A DNA stretch of 19,823 nucleotides from GCA-003244245 sp036521655 (GTDB taxonomy: Bacteria > Actinomycetota > Actinomycetes > Mycobacteriales > Pseudonocardiaceae). Under the pieces are notes generated by a model, which searched no databases, was not told where the DNA came from, and was given only the letters and a program-made list of their open reading frames with translations. The stretch lies in NCBI GenBank assembly GCA_036521655.1, contig DATDHI010000332.1, positions 1 to 19,823 on the forward strand, written 5' to 3'. The translations under genes and the position numbers were made by a program. Positions 6,513 through 13,939 of this stretch are shown piece after piece (position 1 is the first letter of the stretch; the number at the start of each line of letters is the position of its first letter).

Positions 6513-7651
6513 CGCACCCAGTCCGCCTCAGTAGCGGCGACCACCCGCTGGCCGGTGAAGTCGACCATCGCCGCACGGGCGGCCAGCGCGCGCCCCACCT
6601 CGGCGCTGAACCGGCGCAGCGTGCCAGCCACCCGGGCGCAGACGTCATCCCCGCAGGTCCGCAGCAGCCCACCGGCCTCCCAGATCTCGTAGGCCCGCCG
6701 GGCGGTCACCGCGCTACGCACCTCCGCGATGTCCTCCGGGCTGCCCCCGTGCGCTGCGGTGATCTCGGCGAGCAGCCCGGTGTCGACTTTGGACCTGGTG
6801 TAGTGGGTCATCAGGATCCCCGACGCCAGCTTGGTCAGCTTGCCGATCATGCCGACGAACACCACCTCGGACAGGCCGTGCTCCACCGCTCGGCGCAGCG
6901 CGGCCCCGGTGAAGTCGCCCACCTCCACGAACGCCACCGGCGGCAGATGCGGCAGCAGCCGCATCGCCCCACGTTCGGTGCGCCCGCCGGTGGCCAGCAC
7001 CAGCGTCGGCACGTCCTGGGCTGCCATCACGGCCACCGCCTGCTCGACCGAGGCCCGCCAGGAAGCGGTCGAGAACGGCCTGACGATCCCGGTGGTGCCC
7101 AGGATCGAGATCCCGCCCTCGATGCCCAACCGGCGGTTGGTGGTCTTGCGGGCCATCTGCTCGCCGTCAGGCACGCTGATCGTCACATCGACACCCCGCC
7201 CGCCGGAGCCCTCCCGCACCGCCTCAGTGATCATCTGCCTGGGTACCGGGTTGATCGCGGGTTGCCCGACCGGCAACCCCAGCCCGGCACGGGTGACCAC
7301 CCCCACGCCCGCACCACCGTGCAGCACGACCTCGCCGTCGCTGCGCCAGGCAACCGTGGCGGTGAGGTGCGCGCCGTGGGTGACGTCGGGATCGTCGCCG
7401 GCGTCCTTGACCACGACGGCGGTAGCGGCGCCACTGTCGCGGTGCAGCGCGTGGACAGTGAAGGTGTGCCGATCGCCGGACGGGAACGGGATGTTCACAG
7501 TGGACAGTTGAGTGCCGCTCAGCGCCGCCACCGCCGCCTTGGCCGCGGCGGCGGAGCAGGCACCGGTGCTGAAGCCGGTGCGCAGCGCCTTGGGCCGCAG
7601 CTTCGCGGTGCGAGGCAGGTCCGGCTCGCGCAGCGGCGGCTCCGTGCTCAC
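6509..7651 (-). CDS. cbiD: (Cobalt-)precorrin-5B C1-methyltransferase
   Basis: The protein has 380 residues, close to the usual CbiD length. It methylates C1 of the corrin precursor, the step linked to loss of the extruded C2 unit. CbiD signatures are clear: LRTGFSTGACSAAAAKAA (24-41), VVKDAGDDPDVTHG, KTTNRRLGIEGGISILGTTG, RPFS and a C-terminal LLRTCGDDVC. GTG at 7651 follows GGGGAGG with a 4-nt spacer, so this start has its own strong ribosome binding site. A 31-bp gap separates it from cobI, one of the few gaps in the operon. CbiD belongs classically to the anaerobic pathway, where aerobic pathways use CobF, yet this locus carries the CobN-type late cobalt chelatase. Confidence 0.95.
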   Translation of the reverse strand: MSTEPPLREPDLPRTAKLRPKALRTGFSTGACSAAAAKAAVAALSGTQLSTVNIPFPSGDRHTFTVHALHRDSGAATAVVVKDAGDDPDVTHGAHLTATVAWRSDGEVVLHGGAGVGVVTRAGLGLPVGQPAINPVPRQMITEAVREGSGGRGVDVTISVPDGEQMARKTTNRRLGIEGGISILGTTGIVRPFSTASWRASVEQAVAVMAAQDVPTLVLATGGRTERGAMRLLPHLPPVAFVEVGDFTGAALRRAVEHGLSEVVFVGMIGKLTKLASGILMTHYTRSKVDTGLLAEITAAHGGSPEDIAEVRSAVTARRAYEIWEAGGLLRTCGDDVCARVAGTLRRFSAEVGRALAARAAMVDFTGQRVVAATEADWVR

Positions 7652-7682
7652 GCCGCCTCCCCGCAGAAGAGTGCGCTGGCGG

Positions 7683-8414
7683 TCACAGCTGAGCTCCCCG
7701 GCCGTTGCGCACCGGTAGGACCACCACCGTCGACAGGTAGGCCGTGGCGCCGGTCTGCGCCAGCGGGGTGATCCGCTGGTCAGGCGTACCGAGGTGCTCA
7801 GCGCACCAGGCGCGGTCCAGCGCCCCGGCGGCGGCGACCCGCTCGCGCAGCTGGGCCAGCAGGCGGCCGCCCTTATAGGCGACGACGGTGCCGCCGCTGG
7901 CCAAGGCCGCGTCCAGATAAGTACAGTTCCGCGACAGCGGGAGCAGGGTGAGCGGTTCGGTCCCCTCGACCAGGGTCAGGCCGGCGGCACTGGCGGCGGC
8001 CTGCATCGCGGTGATGCCCGGGATGGTACGGATCCGCACGTCGGCCAGCAGCTCGTGGACCGTCTGAGCGAGGTAGCCGAACGTGGAGTACACCGACGGG
8101 TCCCCCAGGGTGGCGAACGCCACGGTGCCACCGTGCTCGCGCAGGTATCCCACGACCCGCGCGGCGGCCGCGTCCCAGCAGGCGTGGCGGCGCCATTGCG
8201 GCCCGTCGACGCCGTCGTTGAGCGCGAACACCAGCCGCTCCAGGCGGCTGTGGGTGAGGTGCGCCCGCACCACGGCCTCCGCTCGGCCGGGCATGTCGGG
8301 AGCCATCACCGGCACGAACACCCGCCCGACCGACCCGAGCTCACGGACGGCGGCGACGGTCAGCAGGTCCGGGTCCCCCGGACCGACGCCGATCCCGACC
8401 AGCTCTCGCGTCAC
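7683..8414 (-). CDS. cobI: Precorrin-2 C20-methyltransferase
   Basis: The protein has 243 residues, typical for CobI/CbiL. It transfers a methyl group from SAM to C20 of precorrin-2. The tetrapyrrole methylase fold is shown by LVGIGVGPGDPDLLTVAAV at the N-terminus, ATLGDPSVYSTFGYL around residue 105, TIPGITAMQAAAS and EGTEPLTLLPL. GTG at 8414 overlaps the cobB stop by 4 nt (GTGA), which decides the start. The longer frame to 8756 is a shadow of cobB. Choosing between CobI (metal-free precorrin-2) and CbiL (cobalt-precorrin-2) rests on context. CobN and ChlID imply late cobalt insertion, hence cobI. Confidence 0.93.
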   Translation of the reverse strand: MTRELVGIGVGPGDPDLLTVAAVRELGSVGRVFVPVMAPDMPGRAEAVVRAHLTHSRLERLVFALNDGVDGPQWRRHACWDAAAARVVGYLREHGGTVAFATLGDPSVYSTFGYLAQTVHELLADVRIRTIPGITAMQAAASAAGLTLVEGTEPLTLLPLSRNCTYLDAALASGGTVVAYKGGRLLAQLRERVAAAGALDRAWCAEHLGTPDQRITPLAQTGATAYLSTVVVLPVRNGRGAQL

Positions 8415-9796
8415 GATCCGCCTTTCACACAGCTCGCCACGAAGCGTGCCACCGCCGCTGGATGGGCAACCGGGTGGGTGTGCAGGAACGACGCGTGCAC
8501 TCCTGCATGGACGAAGCCTTCCGGATCGGCCCCGGACCAGGCCCAGGCAGGTTCGCCCGCTCGAGGCGTGACGGAGGTGCGGTGGAACTCGTGACCGCTG
8601 ATCCGGGCGCCCTCGGGGTGCAGCACCGACTCGCGTACCGCCACCGCGTCGCGGTAGCCCAGCACCAGCCGGTCGGTCATCGTCGCCTCGGCGTCGAGCA
8701 CCCCGCACATCGGTGCACCATCCAACGAACGGCACAGGTACAGCAGCCCACCGCATTGCGCGTGCACCGGCGCCCCGCGACGGGTCAGGGCGGCGACCTC
8801 CGCGCGCAACGTCACGTTGGCTGATAGCGCCCCGGCGTGTTCCTCGGGGAACCCGCCGGGAAGCACCAGGCCGGCGCTGCCCGGAGGCAACGACTCATCG
8901 TGCAACGGGTCGAAGGGCGCCACCAGCGCCCCGGCCGCGGCCAGCAACTCGGCGTGCTCGGGGTAGCCGAAGGTGAACGCCGGCCCGGCGGCAACCGCGA
9001 CCACCACCCCGCGTGTCGTGCTCTGGTGTCCCACGTGTCGGGTTCTGGTGCCCGGGTCCACCGCCAGAGCGACGACCTCAGCAGCCGGTTCCCACGGCGG
9101 CGCCCCGCCCTGCACGGGTGCGGCGAGCGACAGCACCGCGTCCAGGTCGACCTGTGCCGCGACCGCGTCAGCCCAGCGCTGCACCACCCGCGCCGCGGCG
9201 GCGTGCTCGGCAGCAGTGATCAACCCCAGATGCCGGGACGGCACAGCCAGCGTGTCGTCCCGGCGCAGCGCTCCGAGCACCGGCAGGCCCACCTCAACGC
9301 AGGCGTCCCGGCAGACCTGCTCGTGGCGCGCCGAGCCAACCCGGTTGAGCACCACCCCGGCGATCCGGACTCTGGCGTCGTAGGACCGGAACCCGTGCAG
9401 CAGGGCGGCGAGGCTGCGGCCCTGCCCGCGTACGTCGACGACGAGCAGCACCGGGGCCCCTAGCAGCGTGGCGACCTGCGCCGTCGAGCCGTGACCTGGC
9501 GTGCCGGTGCGGCCGTCGAACAGGCCCATCGCGCCCTCAACGACCGCGATCTGCGCCCCGGCGGCGCCGTGCGCGGCCAGCGGTGCGATCCGTTGCTCGC
9601 CGACCAGCACCGGATCGAGGTTGCGGCCGGGCCGCCCAGTGGCGAGCGCGTGGTAGCCCGGGTCGATGTAGTCCGGGCCGACCTTGAACCCGGCCACCGC
9701 GGTGCCCCGCCGCCGCAACGCGGCCATCAGCCCAGTGGCGACGGTGGTCTTGCCTGCGCCAGAGGCGGGCGCCGCTACCACCACTCGCGCTACCAT
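8411..9796 (-). CDS. cobB: Hydrogenobyrinic/cobyrinic acid a,c-diamide synthase
   Basis: The protein has 461 residues. It amidates side chains a and c of the corrin with glutamine and ATP. The N-terminal dethiobiotin-synthetase-like ATPase domain has the P-loop PASGAGKTT (10-18), GFKVGPDYIDPGYH and EGAMGLFDG. The C-terminal glutamine amidotransferase-like domain (about 268-461) has FTFGYPEHAELL, VLPGGFPEEHA, the nucleophile Cys in VHAQCGGLLYL and a late FLHTHPVAHP. ATG at 9796 overlaps the cobO stop by 7 nt. Between the two domains (residues about 248-262) lies an unusual linker, PGTRTRHVGHQSTTRG, encoded by a 44-bp repeat also found in the chelatase genes. In Mycobacterium tuberculosis cobO and cobB are likewise adjacent. 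Confidence 0.95.
   Translation of the reverse strand: MVARVVVAAPASGAGKTTVATGLMAALRRRGTAVAGFKVGPDYIDPGYHALATGRPGRNLDPVLVGEQRIAPLAAHGAAGAQIAVVEGAMGLFDGRTGTPGHGSTAQVATLLGAPVLLVVDVRGQGRSLAALLHGFRSYDARVRIAGVVLNRVGSARHEQVCRDACVEVGLPVLGALRRDDTLAVPSRHLGLITAAEHAAAARVVQRWADAVAAQVDLDAVLSLAAPVQGGAPPWEPAAEVVALAVDPGTRTRHVGHQSTTRGVVVAVAAGPAFTFGYPEHAELLAAAGALVAPFDPLHDESLPPGSAGLVLPGGFPEEHAGALSANVTLRAEVAALTRRGAPVHAQCGGLLYLCRSLDGAPMCGVLDAEATMTDRLVLGYRDAVAVRESVLHPEGARISGHEFHRTSVTPRAGEPAWAWSGADPEGFVHAGVHASFLHTHPVAHPAAVARFVASCVKGGS
9012..9055. repeat. Tandem 22-bp repeat pair in the cobB inter-domain linker (copy A)
   Basis: Two 22-bp units, 9012-9033 and 9034-9055, match at about 18 positions. Each starts CGTGTCG and contains TCTGGTG followed by YCC. 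The pair is preceded by a C-run and GCG, as in the other two copies (11304-11347 and 17974-18017). It falls exactly between the ATPase and amidotransferase domains of CobB. Confidence 0.75.
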
Positions 9797-10404
9797 TCGA
9801 TCCCCCGCTGGCCCTTCTGGCCGGTGTCCATCGGGTGCTTGATCTTGGTCATCTCCACCACCAGGTCGGCGCCGTCCAGCAGGGCGGCCGGGGCGCTCCG
9901 GCCGGTGATCACGACATGCTGCGTGCCGGGCCGGTCCCGCAATGTGGCCACCACCTCGGCGATGTCCACCCAACCCCAGTGCAGCGGGTAAGTGAACTCG
10001 TCGAGCAGGTACAGGTCGTGGACTCCCCCAGCCAGCCGGCGGGCGATCTCCGCCCACCCCTCCGCCGCGGCGGCCGCGTGATCCTCCGCAGTGCCTGGCT
10101 TGCGGGCCCAGGACCAGCCATCGCCCATCTTGTGCCACTCGACCGGGCCGCCCTGGCCGGTGCGCCGGTGCACCTCGTCGAGTGCCCGGAACGCGGCCTC
10201 CTCCCCCACTTTCCACTTCGCGGACTTGACGAACTGGAACACCCCGATCGACCAGCCCGCGTTCCAGCCGCGCAACGCCAGGCCGAACGCGGCCGTGGAC
10301 TTGCCCTTCATCTGCCCGGTGTGGACGATCAGCAAGGGGCGGTTGCGCCGCTGCCGGGTGGACAGCCCATCGTCGGGAACGCTGACCGGTACGCCCTGGG
10401 GCAC
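9790..10404 (-). CDS. cobO: Cob(I)alamin (corrinoid) adenosyltransferase
   Basis: The protein has 204 residues. It transfers the 5'-deoxyadenosyl group of ATP to cob(I)yrinic acid a,c-diamide and related corrinoids. The CobO/BtuR family P-loop GQMKGKST lies at 30-37, preceded by LLIVHT. Other family marks are RGWNAGWSIGVFQFVKS, WHKMGDGWSW, the acidic motif LYLLDEFTYPLHWGW, VVITGR and a C-terminal VVEMTKIKHPMDTGQKGQ. GTG at 10404 has AGGAGGT 5 nt upstream, a strong site. It lies 26 bp after the chelatase gene, and its stop overlaps the cobB start. The N-terminal 20 residues are probably disordered. Confidence 0.95.
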   Translation of the reverse strand: MPQGVPVSVPDDGLSTRQRRNRPLLIVHTGQMKGKSTAAFGLALRGWNAGWSIGVFQFVKSAKWKVGEEAAFRALDEVHRRTGQGGPVEWHKMGDGWSWARKPGTAEDHAAAAAEGWAEIARRLAGGVHDLYLLDEFTYPLHWGWVDIAEVVATLRDRPGTQHVVITGRSAPAALLDGADLVVEMTKIKHPMDTGQKGQRGIEW

Positions 10405-10430
10405 CGTGACCTCCTGACCTCTGCGGTGAT

Positions 10431-12452
10431 CTATGCTGCGCCGACGCGAGCCGCGCGGACCACTCCGGCCACCGCGTCGGCTGACAGCTCCTCCAGCCGC
10501 ACGCAGCCGCCGGCCATCGCGGCCGCGAGCTGCGCGGCGAGCCCCAGCCGGACCGGCCCGGACTCGCAGTCGACCACGATCGACGCCACCCCGTCACGGC
10601 GCAGCAGACCGGCTGCGGCCAGCGCGGCGTCCATCCCGCCGTGCGTCGCCCGGCCGTCGGTGAGCACCACGAGCAACGCCCGCCGGGCGGGGTCGCGCAG
10701 CCGCTCGGCAGCCAGCACCCGCGCCGAGCTCAGCAGCCCGTCAGCCAGCGGGGTACGCCCGCCGGTGCGCAGCGCCCGCAACCGTGCCGCGGCCGCGTCC
10801 ACGGACGCTGTCGGGGCCAGCACCACCTGCGCCGCGGTGCCCCGGAAGCTGACCAGCCCGACCTTGTCCCGGCGCTGGTAGGCGTCGCGCAGCAGGGACA
10901 GCACCGCGCCGCTCACCGCGGACATCCGGGCCCGGGCCGCCATCGAACCGGACGCGTCGACCGCGAACAGCACGAGGTTGGACTCGCGCCCCTCGCGCAC
11001 CGTCCGCCGGACGTCGTGGCGGTGCAGCACCAGCCCCGGACCGCACCGCCCGCGGTCGCGCTGGTACGGGGCGGCAGCGGCCAGGGTGGCAAGCACGTGC
11101 AGCCCACGGCCGTCGGTGGTGGACGATCCGACGGTGCGCCCGGTGCTGGTCCGTGCCCGTGATCGCCGGCCGGGCGCACCGGCGCCGACGCCGGGCAGTG
11201 CCAGCAGTCGGGCCCGAAACGGTGCCGTCGGCGCGGGCATCGAGCGCTCGGGCGCAGCCCCTCCAGCCCCCCCAGCCCCCGGCGCAGCCCCTCCAGCCCC
11301 CGGCGTGTCGCGCGCAGGTGCCCGGTGTGTCGCGCTCTGGTGCCCATCACCCAGCTCTGCCGGGTCATCGCCACAGCCCGGCCCGGCCGGGTCGTCGCCG
11401 CTGGTCCCGCTACCCGGGCCGTCATCGTCGGGCGGATCGTCAGACGCATTGCGCAACGCATCTTCGAGCTGCTCACCGTCCAGCCCGGGCTGGTCGAACG
11501 GGTCGCGGCGCTGGCGGTGCGGCAACGCCAGCCGCGCGGCGACCCGGACGTCGTCCTCGCTGACCGCGCCGACCCCCCGCCAGGCGGCGTGCGCCAGCGC
11601 GGTGCGGGCCAGCACCAGATCGGCGCGCATCCCGTCCACCTCGAACGCGGCGCACACCGCGGCGATCCGGCGCAGCTCGCGCTCCGGCAGCGCCACCCCC
11701 GGGAGCACCGACCGGGCCACCCCGATCCGCTGCGCCAGAGCAGTGTCCCGCCCACGCCAGCCTGCCGCGAAACCGGCCGGATCCGCCTCGTAGGCCAGCC
11801 GGCGGCGCACCACCTCGGCACGGGTCCCGACATCCCGGGAAGCAGCCACCTCGACGGCGACGCCGAAGCGGTCCAGCAGCTGCGGGCGCAGTTCCCCCTC
11901 CTCCGGGTTCATCGTGCCGACGAGCAGGAACGATGCGGCGTGCGAGACCGACACACCGTCCCGCTCGACATGGGCGCGGCCCATCGCGGCGGCGTCGAGC
12001 AACAGGTCGACGAGGTGATCGGGCAGCAGGTTGACCTCGTCGACGTACAGCACGCCGCGGTGCGCCGCAGCGAGCAGTCCGGGCTGGTAGGCCGAGACGC
12101 CCTCGGTGAGCGCGCGCTGCAGGTCCAGCGAGCCCACCAGCCGGTCTTCGGTGGCGCCGACCGGCAGCTCGACCAGCCGGGCCGGGCGGGTCTGTCCCGG
12201 TGACGCTGGGTGCGGGCCGTCCGGGCAGGCCGAGTCCGGCACCAACGGGTCGCAGCCGAAGCGGCATCCCGCGACCGCGGTCACCGGGGGCAGCAGCGCC
12301 GCCAGCGCGCGCACCACGGTCGACTTCGCGGTGCCCTTCTCGCCCCGCACCAGGACCCCTCCGATCCCCGGATGCACCGCGGTCAGCAGCAAGGCCAGCC
12401 GCAGGTCATCGTGCCCGACGATCGCGGCGAACGGGTACCGGGGGACGCTCAC
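10431..12452 (-). CDS. ChlI-ChlD fusion, AAA+/VWA motor subunit of the cobalt chelatase
   Basis: The protein has 673 residues. The N-terminal ChlI/BchI-like AAA+ domain has Walker A GEKGTAKST (37-45), Walker B VLYVDEVNLLPD, sensor LLVGTMNPEEGELRP and LLDRFG with the arginine finger. A long Asp/Pro/Gly-rich linker (about 340-440) follows. The C-terminal von Willebrand A domain has the MIDAS motif VDASGSM, a TGG-type threonine loop and LTDGRA. Together with CobN it should power ATP-dependent insertion of cobalt into hydrogenobyrinic acid a,c-diamide, replacing the separate CobS and CobT of proteobacteria. GTG at 12452 overlaps the acetyltransferase stop by 4 nt. The linker carries two repeat types, listed separately. 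The order acetyltransferase-ChlID-cobO-cobB matches Rv2851c-Rv2848c of M. tuberculosis (from memory). Confidence 0.9.
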   Translation of the reverse strand: MSVPRYPFAAIVGHDDLRLALLLTAVHPGIGGVLVRGEKGTAKSTVVRALAALLPPVTAVAGCRFGCDPLVPDSACPDGPHPASPGQTRPARLVELPVGATEDRLVGSLDLQRALTEGVSAYQPGLLAAAHRGVLYVDEVNLLPDHLVDLLLDAAAMGRAHVERDGVSVSHAASFLLVGTMNPEEGELRPQLLDRFGVAVEVAASRDVGTRAEVVRRRLAYEADPAGFAAGWRGRDTALAQRIGVARSVLPGVALPERELRRIAAVCAAFEVDGMRADLVLARTALAHAAWRGVGAVSEDDVRVAARLALPHRQRRDPFDQPGLDGEQLEDALRNASDDPPDDDGPGSGTSGDDPAGPGCGDDPAELGDGHQSATHRAPARDTPGAGGAAPGAGGAGGAAPERSMPAPTAPFRARLLALPGVGAGAPGRRSRARTSTGRTVGSSTTDGRGLHVLATLAAAAPYQRDRGRCGPGLVLHRHDVRRTVREGRESNLVLFAVDASGSMAARARMSAVSGAVLSLLRDAYQRRDKVGLVSFRGTAAQVVLAPTASVDAAAARLRALRTGGRTPLADGLLSSARVLAAERLRDPARRALLVVLTDGRATHGGMDAALAAAGLLRRDGVASIVVDCESGPVRLGLAAQLAAAMAGGCVRLEELSADAVAGVVRAARVGAA
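11251..11301. repeat. 30-bp-period direct repeat in the ChlID linker
   Basis: A perfect 21-bp sequence occurs at 11251-11271 and again at 11281-11301, separated by 9 related bases. The 30-bp period is exactly ten codons and encodes a Gly/Ala/Pro-rich stretch (GAGGAAPGAGGAGG). It abuts the 22-bp repeat pair at 11304 and looks like replication-slippage expansion of the linker. Confidence 0.7.
11304..11347. repeat. Tandem 22-bp repeat pair in the ChlID linker (copy B)
   Basis: The units 11304-11325 and 11326-11347 begin CGTGTCG and TGTGTCG and contain GGTGCCC at the same offset. They follow a C-run and GG as in copy C. In the ChlID frame they encode GHQSATHRAPARDTPG, which resembles the peptide encoded by the CobN copy. 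The site is the unstructured linker between the AAA+ and VWA domains. Confidence 0.75.
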
Positions 12453-12913
12453 CAGACCGTCGCCGAACCGTTGCGGCGCATCGGCACGTACGCGACACCG
12501 TCCGCAGTGAACTCGGGGCCGGCCACCACCAAGCCCAACGCGGTGTAGAGCTCGGTGAGGTGGGCCTGAACGTCGAATAAGCACGGGGCTCCGCCCACCT
12601 CTGCCAGCGCCGCCTCCAGCAGCCGCCGGGCGGCCCCTTGGGAACGGAGGTGCGCAGCGACGCAGACGCGGCCGATCCGGTACTCACCCTCGGTGGGCTC
12701 CAACAGCCGCAACGTGGCCTGCGGGTCCTCCGTCGCGCCGTAGGGCGCCAACCAGTAGTGCCGCGTTGTCAGGTCCAGGTCCCTGCCATCCAACTCCTGG
12801 TACGGGCAGCCCTGCTCGACCACGAACACCTCGACCCGCAACCGCAGCAGCGCGTAGACCGTCGCGGTGGAGAGGTCCGCGGCCAGCCGTCGGTGCAGCA
12901 CGATGTGGTCCAT
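12449..12913 (-). CDS. ElaA-like GNAT N-acetyltransferase
   Basis: The protein has 154 residues, the size of ElaA-type GNAT enzymes. The N-terminal motif LLRLRVEVFVVEQGCPYQELDG is the ElaA signature. The acetyl-CoA binding motif lies in IGRVCVAAHLRSQGAARRLLEAAL (R/Q-x-x-G-x-A). A terminal strand GPEFTADGVAYVPM completes the fold. The stop overlaps the GTG of the chelatase gene by 4 nt, so it is first in the coupled cob operon. The same adjacency exists in M. tuberculosis (Rv2851c next to Rv2850c, from memory). Its substrate is not known. The conserved linkage suggests a role tied to the chelatase or corrin synthesis, but this is inference. ATG 12913 has only a weak AGGA upstream. Confidence 0.85.
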   Translation of the reverse strand: MDHIVLHRRLAADLSTATVYALLRLRVEVFVVEQGCPYQELDGRDLDLTTRHYWLAPYGATEDPQATLRLLEPTEGEYRIGRVCVAAHLRSQGAARRLLEAALAEVGGAPCLFDVQAHLTELYTALGLVVAGPEFTADGVAYVPMRRNGSATVW

Positions 12914-12955
12914 CGGTCCTGCCTACCAGAAGGCGAGTCAGGACCCGCGATCAGA

Positions 12956-13816
12956 TCATCCCAGCCGGCCCGGCCAATCCCAATAATCCGAATAGTCCCG
13001 CCGCAGCTCCACCGGCTCCGGTCGCTGCGCGTCGATCTCCGCGGCGTAGGACGCCACCCGGGTGTACACGCCGGGCCGCCCCGCGCGGGCGCAGCCGCTG
13101 CCCCAGGAGGTGACGCCGATCAGCCTGCCACCAGCCACCAGTGGACCCCCGGAGTCGCCGTAGCAGGCGTCCGACCCCCCACGGGCGGTACCGGCGCAGA
13201 CCATGGCCCGTTGGTCGAACTGGCGATAGGTGGCCGCGCAGTCCGAGTCGGCCACCAGGACCACGTCGGCGCTGCGCAACTCCGACGAACTCGGCCCCCG
13301 TTCGGCGGTGTATCCCCACCCCAGCACGGTCGCCGGGGCACCGGCCCAGTAAGCGCCCGGGTCGGTTTCCAACGGGAGGGTGGGGTAGGGCAGCGCCCGG
13401 TCGAGGAACAGCACCGCGACGTCATCGCCATGCTCCGGCGATGTGTAGTCCGGGTGGATCCAGTATCTCAGGACCTGGCGCTCCTGGCCGTCACTACTGC
13501 GAAGGTCAGTGCGGCCGGCGATCACCCGGATACCGTCGGGCCGGTAGTCGGTGATGCAGTGCGCGGCGGTCACCACCCGATCGGCGCCGATCAGCGCGCC
13601 GGCGCAGTAGGCTGACGCGCTGGTCGCTGTGGTGAGAGCGACCATCCAGGGATGCTCCGCGGTTCTCGTGGAGGCGCCGCCGACGATCCGCGGTTGCACC
13701 GGGGTTGAGCTCCCGGCCAGTGCCACCGGGCTGTCCACCGCCGCCAGGTTGACCAACGCCAGGTTGACCAACGCCAGTGTGACCAGCCCCGCCAGCACGA
13801 CTCCCATCAACCGCAT
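12956..13816 (-). CDS. Secreted trypsin-like serine protease (S1 family)
   Basis: From ATG 13816 the protein has 286 residues. This start follows GGGAGG by 8 nt. A GTG at 13852 would add 12 charged residues before the signal sequence, so I reject it. Residues 1-34 form an export signal with a repetitive hydrophobic core (LALVNLALVNLA). A short propeptide ends at PRIVGG (43-47), the classical activation site. The catalytic triad is His86 (VTAAHC), Asp132 (DDVAVLFL) and Ser222 (GDSGGP). Asp216, six residues before Ser222, predicts cleavage after Arg or Lys. Cys pairs fit the usual disulfides. It sits 42 bp upstream of the acetyltransferase on the same strand and diverges from the M15 peptidase. 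A link to B12 is not apparent. Confidence 0.93.
   Translation of the reverse strand: MRLMGVVLAGLVTLALVNLALVNLAAVDSPVALAGSSTPVQPRIVGGASTRTAEHPWMVALTTATSASAYCAGALIGADRVVTAAHCITDYRPDGIRVIAGRTDLRSSDGQERQVLRYWIHPDYTSPEHGDDVAVLFLDRALPYPTLPLETDPGAYWAGAPATVLGWGYTAERGPSSSELRSADVVLVADSDCAATYRQFDQRAMVCAGTARGGSDACYGDSGGPLVAGGRLIGVTSWGSGCARAGRPGVYTRVASYAAEIDAQRPEPVELRRDYSDYWDWPGRLG
13743..13787. repeat. 15-bp tandem repeat in the signal peptide of the serine protease
   Basis: Two perfect 15-bp units (13743-13757 and 13758-13772) are followed by a degenerate third (13773-13787, about 12 of 15 matching). The unit is five codons and encodes LALVN in the hydrophobic core. It lengthens the signal helix in frame and could vary in copy number. 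Confidence 0.8.
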
Positions 13817-13939
13817 GCCACCGGCCTCCCACCGTTGCACTCGGACCCACACGCCGCGTCACCCCATCAGGTGGCGCGCTGCGATCTCAAGCCGGGGTGG
13901 CCAGGGACACACAACGGACCGGTCTGACATCGTGGCGGC

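Noticed and set aside
5386..6534. Long plus-strand frames opposite cobL
   Set aside because: They are Ser/Thr/Pro/Arg-rich shadows of cobL, which has full motif support.
9797..10597. N-terminal extension of CobB to 10597 and similar extensions of CobI, ChlID, CobE and CobN
   Set aside because: The extra residues are out-of-frame reading of the upstream gene, and start/stop overlaps plus family starts define the shorter forms.
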